A stretch of 64,000 nucleotides of DNA from Winogradskyella flava (GTDB lineage Bacteria; Bacteroidota; Bacteroidia; Flavobacteriales; Flavobacteriaceae). The notes under the pieces are model-generated. The model was given only the letters and a program-made list of their open reading frames with translations. It did not search any database and was not told where the DNA came from. The stretch covers positions 1 through 64,000 of the forward strand of contig NZ_JACLCP010000001.1 in the NCBI RefSeq assembly GCF_014243395.1, read 5' to 3'. A program made the translations under genes and the position numbers. The first letter of the stretch is position 1. Every line of letters starts with the position of its first letter. Positions 45,264-53,154 of the stretch are shown here, in pieces.

Positions 45264-46283
45264 ATGAAACCAGTAACATTAAAAGAAATAGCAGAAACAC
45301 TAGGTATATCAATAACCACAGTATCTAAAGCATTAAAGGATTATCCAGATGTTAGTAAAAAGACTAAACGATTAGTTAAAGAGTTAGCTCAAACACTTAA
45401 CTATAAACCTAATGCTTTTGCGGTCAACTTGAGAACAAAAGAGTCTAAGACGATTGGCTTAATCATCCCTGAAGTGGTACATCACTTTTTTTCGAGTGTG
45501 ATCAAAGGCATAATTGCACAAGCCGAAAAAAAAGGATACTTAGTAATTATACTTCAGTCCAACGAATCCTATGAGTTAGAAAAGAAACAACTAGATTTGT
45601 TGTTTAGTAAAAGAGTTGATGGTGTACTTATCTCTTTAGCTAATGGCACTGGTGATTTTAAACACCTTAATGATTTGATGGCTCAAGAAACACCACTTGT
45701 AATGTTCGATAAAATTGCTAAAATTGTTAATTGCTCAAAAGTAATTATAAACGATAGAAAGGCGGCTTATACAGCTACTAAGTATTTAATTGATTCTGGC
45801 TGTAAACGTATCGCACATTTTAGAGGTCCCTTATTACCTCAAAACTCTATTGACCGCTTTCTTGGCTATAAACAAGCCTTGGTAGATCATGGTTTTGTTT
45901 ATGACCCATCATTAGTATATATATTAGATGCTATGAGTTTTGACGAAGGCAATTACTACGCAGCCCAACTCCTAAAAGACCATAAAGATGTTGATGGCAT
46001 ATTCATAAATACTGATTTAGTAGCTATAGGTGCTATAAATGAATTGAATAAAAGAGGCGTTAAAATCCCAGATGATATCTCGATTATAGGTTTTAGTAAT
46101 TGGTTTATGTCTTCTGTAATATCACCAACTTTAACAACTATAGATCAACCTGGTTATTTAATGGGTAAAACAGCCTTTAAATTACTTTATAAAGAAATTA
46201 AAAAACGAAAAAACAATCAAGCAGTTGTCTACGAAGAAGTAGAGTTACCTACAGAGTTGATAATTAGGGAATCTACGAAATAG
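45264..46283 (+). CDS. LacI/GalR-family transcriptional regulator of the sugar locus
   Basis: A 339-residue protein. The helix-turn-helix is at the very N-terminus (TLKEIAETLGISITTVSKAL), with the hinge NYKPNAFAVNLRTKES, and a periplasmic-binding-protein-like effector domain (about 60-335, TIGLIIPEVVHHFFSSVIKG, then DGIFINTDLVAIGA and ISIIGFSNW). It is divergent from the receptor-transporter-kinase-phosphorylase operon, and the two palindromes between them are its probable binding sites. The effector is presumably the disaccharide or a product of its cleavage. Confidence 0.93.
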   Translation: MKPVTLKEIAETLGISITTVSKALKDYPDVSKKTKRLVKELAQTLNYKPNAFAVNLRTKESKTIGLIIPEVVHHFFSSVIKGIIAQAEKKGYLVIILQSNESYELEKKQLDLLFSKRVDGVLISLANGTGDFKHLNDLMAQETPLVMFDKIAKIVNCSKVIINDRKAAYTATKYLIDSGCKRIAHFRGPLLPQNSIDRFLGYKQALVDHGFVYDPSLVYILDAMSFDEGNYYAAQLLKDHKDVDGIFINTDLVAIGAINELNKRGVKIPDDISIIGFSNWFMSSVISPTLTTIDQPGYLMGKTAFKLLYKEIKKRKNNQAVVYEEVELPTELIIRESTK

Positions 46284-46384
46284 ATCAGTCTTTCAAAAAT
46301 TTAATAGTTCTTTTCAATCCAAAAAAACTTAGTTTATTTTACTGCAGATTTTTAGGATTATCACTTTCTTATTCGTCCAGAAAG

Positions 46385-47677
46385 TTAACGCTTAACAATT
46401 TCTCTAAACTGATAAAACAAACGTTCAATTAGTCTTAGATCTTCAGTAATGATTTCAGCTACACCAATCATATCTTGTTTGTAATCTATTTCTTTATTGT
46501 ATGATGTAATTAATTTTTGTGGAAGTAATACATCTACAATATACAAGCCATCTTCATTTGGAATTAGTGAGATATGGCTTACGGCACCACTTAATACTCC
46601 AAATTCTTTATCAGGATAATTCTGTAGTTTAATATTTACTTTTTGCCCTATTTTAATTTTTCCAGAATTCTGAGCTGGTGTTTTTAATTTAGCAATAAAA
46701 GAAGAATTCTCAGTTGGAATAATGGTAAATACCAAATCGCCAGGGTTTACAGTTTGGTTGACATTCCAATAGTTTAGAAACGCAACCTTTCCTTCGATAT
46801 TGGATTTTAGAACATATTGAAGTTCCCAATCTTTAATCGCTTTTTTGAGTTGATTTAAAGATTGAATTACGTTTTTTAAAAGAGTCATTTCCTCTTTTGC
46901 ACGATTTATTTCTGTACCTCTTGAACTTCTTCTGGCATTACCTATAGATTCTCGAGTTTGTGATATGAGCGACTCAAAACTTTCATAATTTCTCTCAGCT
47001 TGTGCATATATCGATTGCTCGCTTTCAAACTCTTGTGCTGAAATAACCCCTTTATCGAATAATTCTTTTTGTCTACCGAACTTGCTCTTAGAAATATCAA
47101 GCTCAGCTTTACTATACTTTTGCTGAGATTTTAGATTCTCTAAGCGTCTGTATAGTTCTGAGCTAGTAATTTGATTTGCTGAGGCCTCATTTGAAAACGG
47201 CTGATAATCTTTATTTATTTTATATAAATTATAACTATTTTCAAATAAAGCATATTGGGTTTCTATATCGCCTAAAAATAGAACTGGTAAATTGTCTGGA
47301 AAATTAAAAGATTCGTTATTTACTTTAATCGTATCTATAATAGATTGAAGTTTTAATACATCTTCAAAATTAGCGGTATTCTCTAAAATTGCGAGTGGTT
47401 CGTTAGGCTTAACAATCTGATTATCCTCAACAAAAATAGCTTCAATTTTACCCGTAATTCTGGCATACTCTTTTTGTGGTGGTATTTGTGTGGTAATTAT
47501 GGCCTCTGCTGGAATCGTATCTGGATATTTAAAAAACCAACTGAGCAATAAAAGCATTAAAATAAGTGACAAGAACAAAACGTTCCCCCAACGAATCATC
47601 CAATGAGGTACTTTAGTAAGTATTTCTTGTACTTCTTCGCTTCTTAGTTCTATATTATCTAAATTGTCTATAGGCAT
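46385..47677 (-). CDS. HlyD-family adaptor of the peptide exporter
   Basis: A 430-residue membrane fusion protein with a cytoplasmic start, one membrane helix (about 33-52, LFLSLILMLLLLSWFF), the first lipoyl half (GKIEAIFVEDNQIVKPNEPL), a long coiled coil (about 165-280) and the second half (IEGKVAFLNYWNVNQTVNPGDLVF), then the beta-barrel domain. It begins one base after the stop of the C39 ABC exporter, so the two form one transport unit. Such adaptors need a TolC-like partner; none is encoded here, so an unlinked channel must serve. Confidence 0.9.
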   Translation of the reverse strand: MPIDNLDNIELRSEEVQEILTKVPHWMIRWGNVLFLSLILMLLLLSWFFKYPDTIPAEAIITTQIPPQKEYARITGKIEAIFVEDNQIVKPNEPLAILENTANFEDVLKLQSIIDTIKVNNESFNFPDNLPVLFLGDIETQYALFENSYNLYKINKDYQPFSNEASANQITSSELYRRLENLKSQQKYSKAELDISKSKFGRQKELFDKGVISAQEFESEQSIYAQAERNYESFESLISQTRESIGNARRSSRGTEINRAKEEMTLLKNVIQSLNQLKKAIKDWELQYVLKSNIEGKVAFLNYWNVNQTVNPGDLVFTIIPTENSSFIAKLKTPAQNSGKIKIGQKVNIKLQNYPDKEFGVLSGAVSHISLIPNEDGLYIVDVLLPQKLITSYNKEIDYKQDMIGVAEIITEDLRLIERLFYQFREIVKR

Positions 47678-49867
47678 CTATTTTCCAAGTTCTAGTTGAT
47701 TTTTAACAAGCTTATAATAATCTCCTTTTTTATTTACTAATTCGCTGTGATTACCTACTTCAACAATTTTACCTTCATCTAAAACAACTATTTGATGCGC
47801 ATTCTTAACCGTACTTAATCTATGTGCTATTACAATAACTGTCTTATTTTCAAAAAAGGTATTCAGTTTCTCCATGATTACTTTTTCGTTATTGGCATCT
47901 AATGCAGACGTAGCCTCATCAAAAAATAAGAAGTTTGGATTTTTATAAACAGCTCTTGCAATTAATAAACGTTGTTTTTGACCAGTACTTACTCCAATAC
48001 CCTCCATACCAATTTTAGTATTGTATGACAATGGTAAGCCCTCTATAAAATCCTTAATATTAGCAACATCTACGGCATGCGCTAGTTTCTGCTTATCAAC
48101 AAAGTCTTCACCAACCGCTATATTATTTGCTATGGTATCATTAAATATATAACCTTCTTGCATCACCACACCACATTGATGCCTCCATTCTTTTTGCGAA
48201 ACATATTTTAAATCGTGCGCTCCAATTCTTATCTGTCCGCTGTTTGGGTCGTAAAACTTTAAAAGTAATTTCATTAATGTAGTTTTACCACTGCCACTGA
48301 CGCCAACAATCGCTGTAACTTTATTAGCTGGGATTTCTAAATCTAAGTCTTTTAGAACCAATTGGTCAGAGCCAATATATCTATAGGATACTTTAGATAA
48401 TTTAATATCTGCATTTGAGGGTATATCTACAATTTTTTGTATGCCACTCTGCTCTTCATCTTCTTTGTTGTGAATTTCTGCAAGTCTATCCAATGAAATT
48501 TTAGCATCCTGAACTTCTCTAACAAAATTAATAAGCTGAGCTATTGGTGAATTCAGCTGCCCAACTATATAACTTACAGCGAGCATCATACCTAAGGTAA
48601 TATCTCCATCTATTACTAATTTTGCAGACAAGACCGTAATTAAGATATTTTTTAATTCATTAATAAAGCTTGAACCTACACTTTGATATTGCTCCAAAGC
48701 TAGGCTTTCAATTGAAACCTTAAATAACCGGGCTTGCACAAACTCCCAGCTCCATCGTTTTTGTTTTTCGGCATTATGAAGCTTTATTTCTTGCATGCCA
48801 TTTATAAGCTCTATAACTTTTGATTGTTCTTGACTGACTTCTGAAAAGCGCTTATAATCTAAATCTCTACGTTTCTTTAAGAAAATTACAATCCATAAAA
48901 AGTAAAAGAAACTACCTAGTAAAAATATACCAAAGAGAATTAAATTATAATAAGCAAGAATGAAACTAAACACCACAAGATTAACCATAGAAAACAAAAC
49001 GTTTAATGAAGATGTGGTTAAAATGCGCTCAATACGCTTATGGTCATTAATGCGTTGCAAAATGTCGCCTGTCATTCGCGTATCGAAGTACGCAATTGGC
49101 AGTTTCATTAGTTTTATAAAAAAGTCTGAAACCAACGATATATTAATTCTAGTACTTAGGTGCAACAGTATCCAACTACGGTTTACCTCAATAGCCGTTC
49201 TACCAATAAAAAGCGCCAGTTGGGCAAATAATACTAAATATATAAAATGAATGTCTTGGTTTTCTATACCAACATCTACGACACTTTGCGTTAAAAATGG
49301 AAATATAAGTTGAAGTAAACTCGCAGCAAGCAAACCAATAATTAGTTGCCAAATAAATCGTTTATACTTAAGAAGATATCTGGTTAAAAATTTAAAACCA
49401 TACTCAGTATTCTCCTTGCCAAAGTCCGTGTCGTAAAACTTTGCCGTTGGCTCTACAAGTAATGCTATACCTTCTTCGGTTTTTTCAGTTGCATTATTTC
49501 CAATCCAATATTTTAAAAACTCATCTTTATTGTATGTTAAAAGCCCATGTGCCGGATCTGATATATAATAGATTCCTTTTTTAATTTTATAGAGAACGAC
49601 ATAGTGATTTTTGTTCCAATGTAAGATACAAGGCAGCGGAGCTTCTGAAAGACTTTGCAGAGTAAGCTTAACGCCTAAAGTTCTTAAACCTATTTCTTCT
49701 GAAGCTTCACTTAAGCCTAATAAACTACTTCCCTCACGTGTGGTTTCACTTACTGCACGAAGCTTTTGTATAGCAATTGTTTTTTTATAGTGCTTAGCAA
49801 TAATCTTTAAGCAGGTAGGGCCACAATCTTTTTGCTCTGCTTGCTTATAATGTGGGAATTTTTTCAA
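47678..49867 (-). CDS. Peptidase-containing ABC exporter (C39 peptidase, double-glycine leader type)
   Basis: A 729-residue protein in three parts. The C39 cysteine peptidase (about 1-135) has C15 in KDCGPTCL, H88 in NKNHYVV and D104 in ISDPAHG, so the catalytic triad is complete. The membrane domain (about 160-450) has five or six helices. The nucleotide-binding domain has Walker A GVSGSGKTTLM, signature VSTGQKQRLLIARA, Walker B FLFFDEATSALD and H-loop IAHRLST. Such transporters cut a double-glycine leader and export the mature peptide. Seven peptides with fitting leaders lie within the next 6.5 kb. Confidence 0.95.
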   Translation of the reverse strand: MKKFPHYKQAEQKDCGPTCLKIIAKHYKKTIAIQKLRAVSETTREGSSLLGLSEASEEIGLRTLGVKLTLQSLSEAPLPCILHWNKNHYVVLYKIKKGIYYISDPAHGLLTYNKDEFLKYWIGNNATEKTEEGIALLVEPTAKFYDTDFGKENTEYGFKFLTRYLLKYKRFIWQLIIGLLAASLLQLIFPFLTQSVVDVGIENQDIHFIYLVLFAQLALFIGRTAIEVNRSWILLHLSTRINISLVSDFFIKLMKLPIAYFDTRMTGDILQRINDHKRIERILTTSSLNVLFSMVNLVVFSFILAYYNLILFGIFLLGSFFYFLWIVIFLKKRRDLDYKRFSEVSQEQSKVIELINGMQEIKLHNAEKQKRWSWEFVQARLFKVSIESLALEQYQSVGSSFINELKNILITVLSAKLVIDGDITLGMMLAVSYIVGQLNSPIAQLINFVREVQDAKISLDRLAEIHNKEDEEQSGIQKIVDIPSNADIKLSKVSYRYIGSDQLVLKDLDLEIPANKVTAIVGVSGSGKTTLMKLLLKFYDPNSGQIRIGAHDLKYVSQKEWRHQCGVVMQEGYIFNDTIANNIAVGEDFVDKQKLAHAVDVANIKDFIEGLPLSYNTKIGMEGIGVSTGQKQRLLIARAVYKNPNFLFFDEATSALDANNEKVIMEKLNTFFENKTVIVIAHRLSTVKNAHQIVVLDEGKIVEVGNHSELVNKKGDYYKLVKNQLELGK

Positions 49868-49890
49868 ATAAGTTGGGTGTTACAATAAAA

Positions 49891-49925
49891 AAATAGAAAA
49901 ACTAAAAATACTAGTTTTTCTATTT
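49891..49925 (-). terminator. Hairpin terminator or attenuator between peptide 1 and the exporter gene
   Basis: AAATAGAAAAACTA and TAGTTTTTCTATTT form a perfect 14-pair stem with a seven-base loop, followed on the minus strand by a T-rich tract. Only 23 bases lie between it and the exporter ATG at 49867, too short for a separate promoter with a normal leader. Transporter expression may depend on partial read-through. Confidence 0.8.
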
Positions 49926-50061
49926 TATATCAGAATTACTATACTCTTTTTTATAAATTTTATAAAATTTATAAAAACCCTACGCTTCTCAAATTCAGAG
50001 ATTTCTTCAGAATATTCTTATAATTTACTGAAAGCGCAACAAGTATAAACTAAATTTATTG

Positions 50062-50295
50062 CTATGCATCAGTAATTGCGTTAGGTGGTCTTTCGTAAGT
50101 ACAATACTTCCCATTCCAATAACCACCTGTAGCTTCGCAACATGGCCCAGGAGCACCTGGCAGTGGAGCACCTTGTGGACTAGTGCCAGAATAACATTCA
50201 TCAGGTAATGGTTGAGGCCATGGAGATAATCCGCCTGTAATGTTTTGTTGCTCAATTTTACTTAATTGCTTACCTAAATTTTTTAAATTTTTCAT
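50062..50295 (-). CDS. Double-glycine leader peptide 1, Cys-rich (four Cys)
   Basis: 77 residues starting at ATG 50295. The leader of 22 residues has L at -12, Q at -7, I at -4 and GG at -2/-1 (SKIEQQNITGG), with no cysteine. The mature part of 55 residues is rich in Pro and Gly and has four cysteines: one in DECYSG, two in PCCEATGGYWN and one in GKYCTY. Peptide 2 shares CExxGGxWN. The C39 exporter next door is the obvious processing partner. Bacteriocin or signalling role unknown. Confidence 0.85.
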   Translation of the reverse strand: MKNLKNLGKQLSKIEQQNITGGLSPWPQPLPDECYSGTSPQGAPLPGAPGPCCEATGGYWNGKYCTYERPPNAITDA

Positions 50296-50321
50296 AATTA
50301 TTAAATTTTTGATATAGTTTC

Positions 50322-50349
50322 ACCTTAAACATTAATTAGCCATTAAGGT
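50322..50349 (-). promoter_or_regulatory. Dyad element upstream of peptide 1
   Basis: ACCTTAA and TTAAGGT form a perfect inverted repeat with a 14-base centre, 27 bases before the ATG. The same element, with 12 of 14 identical centre bases, stands before peptide 2. There the outer pair is G/C instead of A/T, so symmetry is kept. It could be a regulator site or an mRNA leader hairpin. Confidence 0.6.
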
Positions 50350-50512
50350 ATTGGCATTTTCACTTTTACAAAAGTTTAGTAAAGCTATAACTAGATTACT
50401 ACATAACTTTTTAAGATTAACAATAAAAATACAGCACTAAAAATTTGTATTGCTAGTTAAAAATAGGTTCAGCTATTTTAGAAACTCTAGTATTCTTAAT
50501 TCAAATTGTCCA

Positions 50513-50707
50513 TTAACAGTGAGAGTCATAAAAGCCTGCAAGCTGTGGTGGAAAACAACACGTTCCATCCTCAGGGTTCCAAGTACCGCCATTTTCCTCA
50601 CACATGAAGCTATCTACTTGAAAACCCCAAATAATTTTTTTCCCACCTGTGATTTTTTTTTGTTCTACTTTGTCTAATACATTTCCAATTTTTCTGAAAT
50701 TTTTCAT
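50513..50707 (-). CDS. Double-glycine leader peptide 2, Cys-rich (four Cys)
   Basis: I take ATG 50707 as the start (64 residues), because from there the leader lines up with peptide 1 and the dyad element falls outside the frame; a frame from 50743 would add 12 residues. The 22-residue leader ends in DKVEQKKITGG (L-12, Q-7, I-4). The mature 42 residues have four cysteines (SFMCEE, GTCCFP and the final HC) and share the CExxGGxWN motif with peptide 1. Paralogue of peptide 1, no known family recognised. Confidence 0.83.
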   Translation of the reverse strand: MKNFRKIGNVLDKVEQKKITGGKKIIWGFQVDSFMCEENGGTWNPEDGTCCFPPQLAGFYDSHC

Positions 50708-50732
50708 AGTTATAATTTTTAAATATAGTTTT

Positions 50733-50760
50733 GCCTTAAACATCTATTAGCCATTAAGGC
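50733..50760 (-). promoter_or_regulatory. Dyad element upstream of peptide 2
   Basis: GCCTTAA and TTAAGGC around a 14-base centre, 26 bases before ATG 50707. It is the partner of the element at 50322-50349. The surrounding sequence (GCCAAT upstream, AACTATAT downstream on the coding strand) is also similar in both copies. Confidence 0.6.
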
Positions 50761-51098
50761 ATTGGCTATTATTTACACTTATAAAAGCACTTTAAAATTA
50801 AGACGAGAAAAACTTGATAAAAAGGAGTGTAATTGAAATTTGATAAAATTTCATTTGGTATTAAATCAAAATAGATAGCGCTTTTGTATCGGAAGTTTTT
50901 TTACAGATTTTTGAGGTAAATTCTTTAAAACCAACCTATATACTGAAAATATTTATATGAAAATTAATAAATTTTCACCTACACAATATCTTGATAATAA
51001 ATTAGATAGGGTGGAATTTTTATCATCAAAATTATAGTGTAAAAACAGGAGAATATTTAGTTATTTTTATGGAAGTATTAATTTTAATATTCTTAATT
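50761..51098. other. AT-rich intergenic region between divergent peptide genes 2 and 3
   Basis: 338 bases carrying the upstream sequences of peptide 2 (leftward) and peptide 3 (rightward). A 26-codon frame at 50957-51037 has no leader motif and is not called. An AGGAGA at 51047-51052 lies upstream of an in-frame ATG at 51069 that could extend peptide 3. No clear TAnnTTTG box was seen. Confidence 0.6.
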
Positions 51099-51254
51099 AT
51101 GAGTTTGAAAGACATTAATTCGTTTACCATTTTAAGTAAATCATCATTAAAAAAGATTAAAGCAGGCGGTGATCCACCAGATTGTGACAATATTCCTAGA
51201 GAGTTTTGGAAGATGATAGGTTGTGGCCAACCAATTACACCACCAGATTGTTAG
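51099..51254 (+). CDS. Ala-Gly leader peptide 3, Cys-containing, convergent with a TPR-AraC regulator
   Basis: 51 residues from ATG 51099; an in-frame ATG at 51069 would add ten hydrophobic residues that do not fit a leader. The register of the other leaders fits if cleavage is after Ala-Gly: L-12, L-7, I-4, A-2, G-1 in LSKSSLKKIKAG. The remaining 28 residues have three cysteines and the repeated motif PPDC at both ends. It is the only rightward peptide on this side, and it faces the 3' end of the regulator gene at 51324. Confidence 0.78.
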   Translation: MSLKDINSFTILSKSSLKKIKAGGDPPDCDNIPREFWKMIGCGQPITPPDC

Positions 51255-51276
51255 GTTTTTAAAAGAAACGCTTTAA

Positions 51277-51316
51277 AGTAAGCCAAGTTGTTGCAAGAAT
51301 ACTTAGCTACTTGGCT
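51277..51316. terminator. Hairpin between convergent peptide 3 and regulator gene
   Basis: TAAGCCAAGT and ACTTGGCTTA form a perfect ten-pair stem with a 20-base loop. T tracts are weak on both sides, so efficiency is uncertain. Confidence 0.6.
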
Positions 51317-51323
51317 TATTAGT

Positions 51324-53018
51324 TTAGCTATTGTCTTTTTTGAGTAAAGTAATATATGACTTAGGCGAAAGTCCAGTTTGTGCTTTGAAATGCTTATTAA
51401 ACGACCTTAGACTTTTATAGCCTACACTTTGCGCAATAGCTTCCAGTTTAAACTTTTGATATTGCTTATCGTTTTTAATTTTCAGTAAAATATAGTTGAT
51501 GCGCAATTCATTAGTATATTCAGTAAAGGATTTGTTCCAATAGGTATTAACCGCTTGCGACACATAGGTAGAATTACTACCTATTTTCTTTGCAACTTTA
51601 TTTAGCGAATAGTTCTGAGAGGTAAATAGTTGCTGTTTTTCTATTTTTTTAAGCTTAGTTAAGATAGTCTTGGCTTTTTCTTCTTCTATTGTGACTGTTT
51701 GATATTGATCATTGTTTTCTAGCGAATCAATGTGAGTCAACAGTTTATTAACTTTAACTTTAAAATGGTTTTTTTGTCGTTTTACATAAAAAAATACTGT
51801 AATTAAAACTACCCCAAGAGCAATCAGTCCAATTGCAATATACTGGTCTTTTTGTCTTACTTTTTTATTGGCGATATCTAAATCATTAATTATTTTTTGT
51901 TTGGATTTTAATTCATTTGTAATAAAACTATTCAACTTTTCTTCGCTCATATCTCTATAGTGCGAATGTGACTCGTCATTGAACGCTTTTGAATATTTTA
52001 AGCTTTTTTCGGTATCGCCTAGTTCTTGATAAATTAAAGCATAATAATAGTTAATACGGATTCTATTGATGACTAGTCGATACTGATTAAGCTCATCCTG
52101 TGATAATTCATCAAATACTTGTTTGGCTGTAGAATAGTTTCCTAAAAAAAAGTTGCATTCTGCTATTTTATATTTTGATTGAAAAATCTTCTTTTTTAGT
52201 CCATTATTCGAGGCAATAATTAAACATTTTTCATAATATTCAATAGACTGATGATAGTTTTTTTTATAAAACTCCACCGCACCACTTATACCCATTAATT
52301 GTATTTGTTGAATAGGGTTTGGGTTTACATTATAAGTTTTAATGAATTTGCTAGCATTTTTCAAAAAAGCCTCAGTCGTATCGACATAGGTTCTGTATTT
52401 AATAGAATCTAACAAATAGAGGCTAGCTGATCTATTGGCGCCATTAAGATACATTGTAGTTAAGTGGTCTTTAAAAAACCAATCGTCTAGCTGATTTTGC
52501 GATAATTTCAATTTTTGAATGGCTTCACGAGTCATTTTTAAGGCTTGTTCTCTAAGTTCAATCAAGTTATAGTATCGTGCCTGTAAATTTTGAAACCTGA
52601 TTTGCATTTCTATGTCATCAAGTTCAAGGGAGTGTTCAAGGCCTTGATTTATTATATCATTTACTATTTTAGTGTCGTGTTTTGTTATTAAATAATAACC
52701 ATAGAAATATAGCACATGTAGTTTCTCCTCTAGAAATAACCTACCATCACCAATCTTTTTAAGCTCCTTAAAAGCCAATTCAAATAGGCTATCGATTTGA
52801 ACATATTTCTTTTCTTTAACTAAAAGATAGGCTTGTGCACTTAAGCTAAAAGCTTTAGCATTTGGTATATTGGTAACAACAAGGCTATCTATACATATTT
52901 TAGCTAAAGTATCAGAAGCTTGCTGTATTTTATAAAACTCTTTTTTATAGTCTTGGGAATTGGACACTTGAAAAGCGAAGAGGTATAAAAATATAAAGAA
53001 GCAGAAATTGTAGCGCAA
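51324..53018 (-). CDS. Membrane-anchored TPR protein with C-terminal AraC-type DNA-binding domain (regulator A)
   Basis: A 564-residue protein with a signal peptide or start anchor (1-21), a helical TPR-like region (about 30-385, e.g. YKKNYHQSIEYYEKCLIIAS), one membrane helix (about 393-413), a short coiled coil, and an AraC helix-turn-helix pair (about 465-560, SLNKVAKKIGSNSTYVSQAVN and LEAIAQSVGYKSLRSFNKHF). The topology puts the TPR part in the periplasm and the DNA-binding part in the cytoplasm, a one-protein sensor. TPR repeats bind peptides, so one of the local peptides is an attractive ligand; this is inference. It shares its plan with the regulator at 56404. Confidence 0.88.
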   Translation of the reverse strand: MRYNFCFFIFLYLFAFQVSNSQDYKKEFYKIQQASDTLAKICIDSLVVTNIPNAKAFSLSAQAYLLVKEKKYVQIDSLFELAFKELKKIGDGRLFLEEKLHVLYFYGYYLITKHDTKIVNDIINQGLEHSLELDDIEMQIRFQNLQARYYNLIELREQALKMTREAIQKLKLSQNQLDDWFFKDHLTTMYLNGANRSASLYLLDSIKYRTYVDTTEAFLKNASKFIKTYNVNPNPIQQIQLMGISGAVEFYKKNYHQSIEYYEKCLIIASNNGLKKKIFQSKYKIAECNFFLGNYSTAKQVFDELSQDELNQYRLVINRIRINYYYALIYQELGDTEKSLKYSKAFNDESHSHYRDMSEEKLNSFITNELKSKQKIINDLDIANKKVRQKDQYIAIGLIALGVVLITVFFYVKRQKNHFKVKVNKLLTHIDSLENNDQYQTVTIEEEKAKTILTKLKKIEKQQLFTSQNYSLNKVAKKIGSNSTYVSQAVNTYWNKSFTEYTNELRINYILLKIKNDKQYQKFKLEAIAQSVGYKSLRSFNKHFKAQTGLSPKSYITLLKKDNS

Positions 53019-53154
53019 AGATTAAAAAGATTAAGTCTTTGCTAATTTAAAAATAATAATCTCTGAATTACCCCATTTATTAATTAAAGCGTAGAATTAA
53101 CAAGTCTATCTATTAGATTAAGAGTCTAATGTGAAAAAATGAATGCTATTGTCT

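Noticed and set aside
49891..49925. Reading the 14-pair palindrome as an attachment or recombination site
   Set aside because: T-rich tail and position after a gene end fit a terminator; no integrase or repeat partner is seen.
50025..50255. Alternative minus-strand frame over peptide 1
   Set aside because: Overlaps peptide 1 in another frame, has no leader motif and lies over its cysteine-rich part.
50957..51037. 26-codon frame starting MKINKFSP upstream of peptide 3
   Set aside because: No GG/AG motif, no cysteine, no conserved feature; too short to support.
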